Positions 61,101 to 64,000 of a DNA stretch of 64,000 nucleotides are shown one piece after another (the stretch's first letter is position 1; each line of letters starts with the position of its first letter). A model generated the notes under the pieces. It saw only the letters and a program-made list of their open reading frames with translations, was not told where the DNA came from and did not search any database. The stretch is from the NCBI GenBank assembly GCA_964019055.1, contig OZ025207.1, positions 4,169,001 through 4,233,000 on the forward strand, written 5' to 3'. The position numbers and the translations under genes are program-made. The DNA comes from Anthopleura xanthogrammica (taxonomy: Eukaryota; Cnidaria; Anthozoa; Actiniaria; Actiniidae).

Positions 61101-64000
61101 GCTGGGGGCTACAACTGCACGTGCGCCTGGGGATGGCAGGGGCATGACTGTGATCAGGACATAGATGAATGTGTTGAGAATCCGTGTCTTCACGAAGGCA
61201 ATTGTACGAATACCGTGGGGAATTTTACCTGTGCGTGCACAGTTGGCTGGCAAGGCCACACGTGTCAGCATGAAATCAACGAGTGTGTTTCCAATCCGTG
61301 TCAACACAATGGAACGTGTACCGACCTCATAGGCAGATACTCGTGCGCATGCATAGTCGGTTGGAAAGGCAGCAACTGCGAGGAGGATGTGGACGAGTGT
61401 CTTAACAGGCCATGCCTGAACCGAGGAGCATGCATCAATTCCGCTGGCAGTTACTCGTGCGCATGCACTGCTGGATGGCAGGGCAAGCATTGTGATCAAG
61501 ATGTCAACGAGTGTCTGAGCGAGCCGTGCCAGAACAACGGAACGTGTCGTAATGCGGTCGGCAGTTACACTTGCGCATGCCAATCAGGGTGGCAGGGACA
61601 GGACTGCGATCAAGACGTAGACGAGTGTCTGAACGAGCCATGCCAGAATCAAGGAACATGCACTAATTCTGTGGGCAGTTACCAATGCAGTTGCGTGGCC
61701 GGATGGCAGGCACACGACTGCGATGAGGATGTGGACGAGTGCGAAGCGAAACCATGCCAAAACCAAGGGACTTGCACTAACTCTAATGGCAGCTATGCTT
61801 GTAGTTGCGCAGTGGGATGGAAGGGACAGCATTGCGAGGAAGGTAAGGATGTGTACCGCGTTGAACCCAGAAAGGCATGGAGTTGTTGTTGTTGTTGTTG
61901 TCACTGAAGTGAGCTTTTTATTTTTTTGGTTTGGTTTTAGATGTGAACGAGTGTGAGAATAACCCTTGCCAAAACCAAGGCACTTGTTGGAACTTTGCTG
62001 GTGGTTACAACTGCACATGCACCACTGGATGGTACGGCAAGAACTGCGACTTAGGTAGGTCTTTGCTTCAGCACTGGAGTGTAGAGAGGCTCTCCTTCTG
62101 TAGTGATTGATTGTTGGAGGTATTGATTGATTGTGTTTTTTTTTTTTTGATGTTGTCAGACGTGGATGAGTGTCAAGCAAATCCATGCCAAAACCAAGGA
62201 ACATGTACAAATTCTGCCGGGGGCTACAACTGTAGTTGCGTGGACGGATGGCAGGGCAAGCACTGCGAACAAGGTTTGATGATTGTGCATGGAATTGTTG
62301 CATGTGTCTGTGTTGTGGTTGATGTTAAGATATATAGGGTTAGGGGAAAGAAGGTTTGGACGCTGCAAAGTGCTGTCCATGATTTGGACTTCGATGCTAT
62401 GATAGTAGAACGTGAGCTGAAGTGAACGCGCCTGTTTTCTTCTAGACGTGGACGAGTGTCTCCTGAATCCTTGTGAAAACGAAGGAAACTGTACGAATAC
62501 GGCAGGCAGTTACAAATGCACCTGCAAACCAGGATGGAAAGCACAGCACTGCGATGAAGGTAAGTGTTGCTATTGTTAGTGTTATTGTTGCCATCAGTGG
62601 TATCCTTGTTATCGTGCTCGTTGTAATCGTTATCAATGGAAAATGATTGTGTTGGTTATGTTCATGTTGATCATCATCACCCTGATAATCATTTGTGTGA
62701 TTATTATCGTCATCATTTTTGCCTTAATTTTCATTGTTGTCGTTCTTTCGGTGGTCATTATGTTTGTGAATGTCATTATCATGATTTGATGGTCACTGTT
62801 TTCGTTCTCATTTTCATTTTCGACACTGGTGATTGGTAGATTGCGTGAATTTTGATGAGCTGTTAATAGGCGTTGCTGATGTTTCTGTTGGTCGGAGCCC
62901 TCCAATTTTATTGAGGGCGGTTTGGTTTGTCTGGAGAGTGGTTCCAAAGATTTGCTTTTGTATGTTTACGTAGATGTCAACGAGTGTCTGGCAGAGCCAT
63001 GTGCAAACCAAGGAACCTGCATTAATTCTAATGGCAGTTATTCGTGCGTATGCGTAGAGGGTTGGCAGGGAATGCATTGTGATGAAGGTGAGTGCGTCGA
63101 TGTGTTGGTAGGCTGAAGCATTTGATTTGACAAGCGGCAGAAAGTGTGTTGGGTGTTGATTGTGGTTGAACGTGGGGCTAACATGATGCTTTGGAACTTT
63201 TCGTTTCAAGATGTTGACGAGTGTTTGAAGAATCCGTGTCAAAATCAAGGAACATGTACAAATACTGCTGGAAGTTACAGCTGCAGCTGCGAGGTGGGAT
63301 GGCAGGCACAGCACTGTGATGAAGACGTGGACGAGTGTGCGAAGGATCCCTGCGCAAACCAAGGAACATGCACCAACTTCGCTGGGGGCTACAACTGCAC
63401 GTGCGCCTGGGGATGGCAGGGGCATGACTGTGATCAGGACATAGATGAATGTGTTGAGAATCCGTGTCTTCACGAAGGCAATTGTACGAATACCGTGGGG
63501 AATTTTACCTGTGCGTGCACAGTTGGCTGGCAAGGCCACACGTGTCAGCATGAAATCAACGAGTGTGTTTCCAATCCGTGTCAACACAATGGAACGTGTA
63601 CCGACCTCATAGGCAGATACTCGTGCGCATGCATAGTCGGTTGGAAAGGCAGCAACTGCGAGGAGGATGTGGACGAGTGTCTTAACAGGCCATGCCTGAA
63701 CCGAGGAGCATGCATCAATTCCGCTGGCAGTTACTCGTGCGCATGCACTGCTGGATGGCAGGGCAAGCATTGTGATCAAGATGTCAACGAGTGTCTGAGC
63801 GAGCCGTGCCAGAACAACGGAACGTGTCGTAATGCGGTCGGCAGTTACACTTGCGCATGCCAATCAGGGTGGCAGGGACAGGACTGCGATCAAGACGTAG
63901 ACGAGTGTCTGAACGAGCCATGCCAGAATCAAGGAACATGCACTAATTCTGTGGGCAGTTACCAATGCAGTTGCGTGGCCGGATGGCAGGCACACGACTG
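23597..64000 (+). CDS. Copy C gene model: discoidin - EGF - >100 cbEGF domains (partial)
   Basis: Five head exons (933 nt, 311 residues) followed by 7 scattered, 63 arrayed and about 34 further cbEGF domains up to the window edge: 104 domains counting the cut one, roughly 4,260 residues if all are spliced together. Every cbEGF exon is a multiple of 114 nt in phase 1-1, so any combination stays in frame. This would be a very long calcium-stiffened extracellular rod tipped by a discoidin domain. It is uncertain whether the array at 38-56 kb and that at 57.6 kb belong to one transcript: an inserted element and a dead exon separate them. The second array has higher GC and DVDEC rather than DINEC starts. 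No start, transmembrane or stop exon is visible. Confidence 0.55.
23969..24045. repeat. (CCCAG)n microsatellite, copy C
   Basis: About fifteen uninterrupted cccag units, at the same intron position as 1799-1875. Confidence 0.9.
24434..24720 (+). CDS. Head exon C2, discoidin N-terminal part
   Basis: 287 nt, phase 1 to 0. One codon longer than A2: after AVTGT the residues are DYLNEHV instead of AGGEYA. Six further replacements (H/R, D/N, V/A, A/V, D/I, S/L) and no silent codon difference seen. Confidence 0.9.
24820..25363. mobile_element. MITE with internal palindrome and 24-bp minisatellite
   Basis: TIRs ggcccgttcagacgggcgat / ggcccgttcacacgggcgat; preceded by TTAA (24816-24819), followed by ttta. 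Inside is a second palindrome (about 24868-25066, ends aaaggcccgtttacactag) and a tandem of 24-bp units (25084-25350). It occupies the same TTAA at which copy A holds an unrelated element. No transposase. Confidence 0.7.
25084..25350. repeat. 24-bp minisatellite, ~11 units
   Basis: Units of gccataaaaatcgcacctca plus aatc, with one half-unit and few variants. It reads as IAIKIAPQ in one frame, but the repeat sits inside a MITE in an intron and is not protein coding. Confidence 0.9.
25696..25831 (+). CDS. Head exon C3, discoidin C-terminal part
   Basis: 136 nt, phase 0 to 1, donor gtaagt. Versus A3: S/T, N/S, K/R, P/A and the split last codon D/N are replaced, one Gly codon differs silently. 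Confidence 0.9.
25859..27185. mobile_element. 1.33-kb foldback element with TTAA target duplication
   Basis: Arms of roughly 540 bp are near-perfect inverted repeats (start gagcgattgtctgtaacgg, end its complement). A second hairpin (about 26398-26510) lies inside, plus ~130 bp unpaired. TTAA at 25855-25858 and 27186-27189; copy A keeps the empty site (aaaattaagtaagacc near 3340). No ORF of note, so non-autonomous; TTAA points to piggyBac-type mobilisation. Confidence 0.85.
27545..28165. repeat. (GAT)n complex microsatellite, copy C
   Basis: About 620 bp of gat units with gac and caaatac interruptions; the same intron as 4340-5400 but a different internal arrangement. Spurious His/Ser/Ile ORFs arise on the minus strand. 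Confidence 0.95.
28261..28317 (+). CDS. Head exon C4, 19-residue linker
   Basis: 57 nt, phase 1-1, acceptor ttcttcag, donor gtaag. Nucleotide-identical to A4. Confidence 0.85.
28755..29524 (-). mobile_element. 5'-truncated LINE fragment (CR1/L2/jockey-like RT C-terminus)
   Basis: Minus-strand reading frames 29484-29113 and 29132-28914 (frame change between them) encode the end of a non-LTR reverse transcriptase: [50 protein letters not shown], then LWNNL near the C-terminus. Flanked by caatgttata at 28745-28754 and 29525-29534, a 10-bp target duplication. Copy A has the empty site near 6947. Dead copy. Confidence 0.85.
29787..29939 (+). CDS. Head exon C5, EGF-like domain
   Basis: 153 nt, phase 1-1, donor gtatgg. 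Same protein as A5; no nucleotide difference noticed, in contrast to exons C1-C3. Confidence 0.88.
29964..30315. repeat. ~175-bp direct duplication
   Basis: ctatattattttg..aggtttttaaa at 29964 repeats at 30139 almost unchanged. Copy A holds a single, partial version near 7380-7500. Contains the gggagactctgccggtcc motif seen several times in the window. Confidence 0.75.
31352..31465 (+). CDS. cbEGF exon C-E1
   Basis: 114 nt, phase 1-1, acceptor ..ccaccag, donor gtcagt. [30 protein letters not shown]. Upstream intron matches A-E1; downstream intron matches the one behind A-E13, so this exon sits at a recombination joint. Confidence 0.9.
31629..31742 (+). CDS. cbEGF exon C-E2
   Basis: 114 nt, phase 1-1, donor gtctgt. 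[21 protein letters not shown]. Counterpart of A-E14. Confidence 0.9.
31858..31971 (+). CDS. cbEGF exon C-E3
   Basis: 114 nt, phase 1-1, donor gtcagt. [19 protein letters not shown]. Counterpart of A-E15. Confidence 0.9.
32192..32305 (+). CDS. cbEGF exon C-E4
   Basis: 114 nt, phase 1-1, acceptor gctgtag, donor gtcagt. [21 protein letters not shown]. Intact counterpart of the SINE-broken A-E16. Confidence 0.9.
32340..33080. mobile_element. Foldback-like element with gatgcgaaa repeats
   Basis: ccaggtgatctga..aaagaatcaatcccat (about 32405-32464) is inverted at about 32938-33012; both ends carry gatgcgaaa(c/t)g short repeats, and a further inverted piece lies at 34850-34890. No ORF. Limits approximate. 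Confidence 0.5.
33791..34890. other. Intronic spacer with palindrome
   Basis: Contains a strong inverted repeat (arms about 34174-34217 and 34265-34313, cattgtcttata and ggaccttcattg elements) resembling a MITE end pair. Overlapping ORFs on both strands at 33825-34280 have no recognisable domain and no homologue elsewhere in the window. Confidence 0.45.
34937..35210. mobile_element. 274-bp MITE, 9-bp target duplication
   Basis: Ends cctgggggggtgtactt and, inverted, ccaggggggtggatact. gtagatatg is duplicated at 34928-34936 and 35211-35219. No ORF. A G-rich-ended MITE. Confidence 0.85.
35401..35452. repeat. (CATT)n / (CCTT)n microsatellite
   Basis: Four cattc units followed by about nine cctt units, in the intron before exon 35621. 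Confidence 0.9.
35621..35734 (+). CDS. cbEGF exon C-E5
   Basis: 114 nt, phase 1-1, acceptor gccaacag, donor gtcagt. [25 protein letters not shown]; intermediate toward the V-type exon of the large array. Confidence 0.9.
35941..36054 (+). CDS. cbEGF exon C-E6
   Basis: 114 nt, phase 1-1, acceptor tcccaccag, donor gtcagt. [20 protein letters not shown]. Confidence 0.9.
36171..36393. mobile_element. 223-bp MITE with G17 run
   Basis: TIRs agactggtcataaagtaaag / ggactggtcataaagtaaag; cttag duplicated at 36166-36170 and 36394-36398. Contains 17 consecutive G (36203-36219). No ORF. Confidence 0.78.
36711..37355. mobile_element. 645-bp MITE, TTAA target duplication
   Basis: Ends ggacgtttgtaggca and (inverted) ggacgctcacaggca; TTAA at 36707-36710 and 37356-37359. 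Same family as 21379-22066. No ORF with a known domain. Confidence 0.8.
37801..39225 (+). CDS. Array unit 0: exons S' V V V V
   Basis: Exons 37801-37914 (S-like founder: VKKPC, QNCDQ), 38081-38194 (Asn after the first Cys), 38360-38473, 38639-38752, 38918-39031. All 114 nt, phase 1-1. The first S-like exon follows a long unique intron, so this is the left edge of the array. Confidence 0.9.
39226..40649 (+). CDS. Array unit 1: exons S V V V V (1424 bp)
   Basis: Exons 39226-39339 (S, EKNPC), 39505-39618 (Asn after C1), 39784-39897 (Glu after C1), 40063-40176 (Asn), 40342-40455. The Asn-Glu-Asn-Asp order resembles unit 5 and helps trace block duplication. Confidence 0.9.
40650..41515 (+). CDS. 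Array unit 2: exons S V V (866 bp)
   Basis: Exons 40650-40763 (S with SYRCSC), 40929-41042 (Asn), 41208-41321. Shortest unit; looks like unit 1 minus two V monomers. Confidence 0.9.
41516..42660 (+). CDS. Array unit 3: exons S V V V (1145 bp)
   Basis: Exons 41516-41629 (S, SYRCSC), 41795-41908 (Asn), 42074-42187, 42353-42466. The intron before the last V reads gtgtccccacgg instead of gtgtccgcacgg, shared only with units 6 and 7. Confidence 0.9.
42661..44363 (+). CDS. Array unit 4: exons S V V V V V (1703 bp)
   Basis: Exons 42661-42774 (S), 42940-43053 (Asn), 43219-43332 (EGKHC), 43498-43611, 43777-43890, 44056-44169. Longest unit. The EGKHC variant recurs only in unit 8. Confidence 0.9.
44364..45787 (+). 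CDS. Array unit 5: exons S V V V V (1424 bp)
   Basis: Exons 44364-44477 (S, acceptor gctgcag instead of actccag), 44643-44756 (CENGG), 44922-45035 (Glu after C1), 45201-45314 (Asn; donor gtcatt lacks the usual +5 G), 45480-45593. Confidence 0.9.
45788..46932 (+). CDS. Array unit 6: exons S V V V (1145 bp)
   Basis: Exons 45788-45901 (S), 46067-46180 (Asn after C1, and CNQ after C6), 46346-46459, 46625-46738. Almost the same sequence as unit 7. Confidence 0.9.
46933..48077 (+). CDS. Array unit 7: exons S V V V (1145 bp)
   Basis: Exons 46933-47046 (S), 47212-47325 (Asn), 47491-47604, 47770-47883. Near-identical neighbour of unit 6, a recent tandem copy. Confidence 0.9.
48078..49221 (+). CDS. 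Array unit 8: exons S V V V (1144 bp)
   Basis: Exons 48078-48191 (S), 48357-48470 (Asn; CHQ after C6), 48636-48749 (EGKHC), 48914-49027. One base is missing in the intron near 48829, so spacing is 278 rather than 279. Confidence 0.9.
49222..50645 (+). CDS. Array unit 9: exons S V V V V (1424 bp)
   Basis: Exons 49222-49335 (S, SYRCSC), 49501-49614 (Asn), 49780-49893, 50059-50172, 50338-50451 (acceptor preceded by gtctttcaacag). Confidence 0.9.
50646..52069 (+). CDS. Array unit 10: exons S V V V V (1424 bp)
   Basis: Exons 50646-50759 (S, SYTCSC), 50925-51038 (Asn), 51204-51317, 51483-51596, 51762-51875. Same V series as unit 9. Confidence 0.9.
52070..53493 (+). CDS. Array unit 11: exons S V V V V (1424 bp)
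   Basis: Exons 52070-52183 (S), 52349-52462 (CENGG), 52628-52741, 52907-53020, 53186-53299. Confidence 0.9.
53494..54917 (+). CDS. Array unit 12: exons S V V V V (1424 bp)
   Basis: Exons 53494-53607 (S), 53773-53886 (CENGG), 54052-54165 (CNQ after C6), 54331-54444, 54610-54723. Confidence 0.9.
54918..55868 (+). CDS. Array unit 13: exons S V V V, right edge
   Basis: Exons 54918-55031 (S), 55197-55310 (Asn), 55476-55589, 55755-55868. The intron after the last V starts like other V-to-S introns (tcacatggttttcatg) but is split by the element at 55906. The next exon is a dead one. Confidence 0.9.
55906..56919. mobile_element. 1.01-kb piggyBac-like non-autonomous element
   Basis: Ends ccctttgactc and (inverted) ccctttcactc, flanked by TTAA at 55902-55905 and 56920-56923; removing it restores the array intron (tttcttaatctgctttttaaaaatc). 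CCC-starting TIRs plus TTAA duplication are the piggyBac hallmark. The longest inner frame (56031-56234, 67 codons) has no recognisable domain. Confidence 0.85.
57064..57128 (+). pseudogene. Dead cbEGF exon with in-frame stop
   Basis: After tctag it reads D-V-N-E-C then V-R-I-P and TAA (57090-57092) where the second Cys codon should be. Homology (aatggtggaacgtgcacaaat) stops near 57128, so the last half and donor are lost. Splicing it in would end the protein, so it is probably skipped. Confidence 0.85.
57129..57568. other. Spacer between the two EGF arrays
   Basis: Starts with short tttagatttt repeats. A 102-codon open frame at 57301-57609 runs into the next exon but has no ATG-supported homology or domain. 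Nothing else recognised; no terminal or first exon seen. Confidence 0.5.
57600..57713 (+). CDS. cbEGF exon D1, unit 1
   Basis: 114 nt, phase 1-1, acceptor gttgtcag after T12, donor gtttga (weak). [39 protein letters not shown]-fucose consensus CQNQGTC kept. Confidence 0.88.
57886..57999 (+). CDS. cbEGF exon D2, unit 1
   Basis: 114 nt, phase 1-1, acceptor cttctag, donor gtaagt. [32 protein letters not shown]. Confidence 0.9.
58414..58527 (+). CDS. cbEGF exon D3, unit 1
   Basis: 114 nt, phase 1-1, acceptor ttacgtag, donor gtgagt. [37 protein letters not shown]. Confidence 0.9.
58651..59562 (+). CDS. Fused exon D4 with eight cbEGF domains, unit 1
   Basis: 912 nt = exactly 8 x 114, phase 1-1, acceptor cgtttcaag, donor gtaagg. 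Domains begin DVDEC, DVDEC, DIDEC, EINEC, DVDEC, DVNEC, DVDEC, DVDEC at 38-residue steps with no linker residues. Each keeps six cysteines and the C-x-[DN]-x4-[FY]-x-C-x-C signature. Seven introns are missing precisely at the positions where the other exons have them. Domains differ from each other far more than those of the 38-56 kb array. Confidence 0.93.
59661..59774 (+). CDS. cbEGF exon D5, unit 1
   Basis: 114 nt, phase 1-1, acceptor tggttttag, donor gtaggt. [38 protein letters not shown]. Confidence 0.9.
59880..59993 (+). CDS. cbEGF exon D1, unit 2
   Basis: Identical to 57600-57713, preceded by T13 rather than T12. Confidence 0.88.
60166..60279 (+). CDS. cbEGF exon D2, unit 2
   Basis: Identical to 57886-57999, offset 2280. 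Confidence 0.9.
60694..60807 (+). CDS. cbEGF exon D3, unit 2
   Basis: Identical to 58414-58527, offset 2280. Confidence 0.9.
60931..61842 (+). CDS. Fused eight-domain exon D4, unit 2
   Basis: Identical to 58651-59562, offset 2280. Confidence 0.92.
61941..62054 (+). CDS. cbEGF exon D5, unit 2
   Basis: Identical to 59661-59774, offset 2280. Confidence 0.9.
62160..62273 (+). CDS. cbEGF exon D1, unit 3
   Basis: Identical to 59880-59993, same T13 tract. Confidence 0.88.
62446..62559 (+). CDS. cbEGF exon D2, unit 3
   Basis: Identical to the two earlier copies. Confidence 0.9.
62974..63087 (+). CDS. cbEGF exon D3, unit 3
   Basis: Identical to the two earlier copies. Confidence 0.9.
63211..64000 (+). 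CDS. Fused eight-domain exon D4, unit 3 (cut by window end)
   Basis: 790 nt visible: six complete cbEGF domains and most of the seventh, identical to the other D4 copies. The frame is open to the last base, so the gene continues beyond the window. Confidence 0.92.

Larger units (their letters stand above)
57569..64000 (+). repeat. 2.28-kb tandem repeat, 2.8 units
   Basis: Units 57569-59847, 59848-62127 and 62128-64000 (cut by the window). They are identical by eye in exons and introns except T12 versus T13 in the tract before the first exon. Each full unit encodes 12 cbEGF domains in five exons (1+1+1+8+1), all phase 1-1. Confidence 0.95.

Overview
The window is metazoan genomic DNA: spliced genes with GT-AG introns, tRNA-derived SINE and LINE fragments, many MITEs, and extracellular discoidin and calcium-binding EGF (cbEGF) domains. 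The content fits a marine invertebrate, most likely an anthozoan cnidarian, but the species cannot be fixed from sequence alone. Every convincing gene lies on the + strand and belongs to one family of secreted or cell-surface adhesion-type proteins.

Three homologous 'head' modules lie in tandem. Each has five exons: a ~100-residue domain I do not recognise, two exons for an F5/8 type C (discoidin) domain, a 19-residue linker exon, and an EGF-like exon. Copy A starts at 1438, copy B at 17592 and copy C at 23597. Each head starts and ends in phase 1. A and C are recent segmental duplicates (about 1-17060 and 22265-33790); B is older and more diverged. The A/C differences in the first three exons are almost all amino-acid replacing, while the linker and EGF exons are unchanged.

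Behind heads A and C lie cbEGF exons, each 114 nt (38 codons) with phase-1 introns at both ends. Copy A has 15 intact ones (8013-15799) plus a sixteenth destroyed by a SINE. Copy C has seven dispersed ones (31352-37914), then an array of 63 more exons (38081-55868) in nested repeats. Exon plus intron is a 279-bp monomer of type V or S, and one S plus 2-5 V form higher-order units of 866, 1145, 1424 or 1703 bp. A piggyBac-like element (55906-56919) and a dead EGF exon end this array. A second, GC-richer array (57600 to the window end) consists of 2.28-kb tandem units with 12 cbEGF domains each, eight of them fused in one 912-nt exon.

No start-codon or signal-peptide exon and no terminal exon was found, so the gene extends beyond the window or the heads are parts of one giant gene; phases allow either. 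Introns carry many mobile elements. Comparing the A and C copies gives empty sites and target duplications for several of them.
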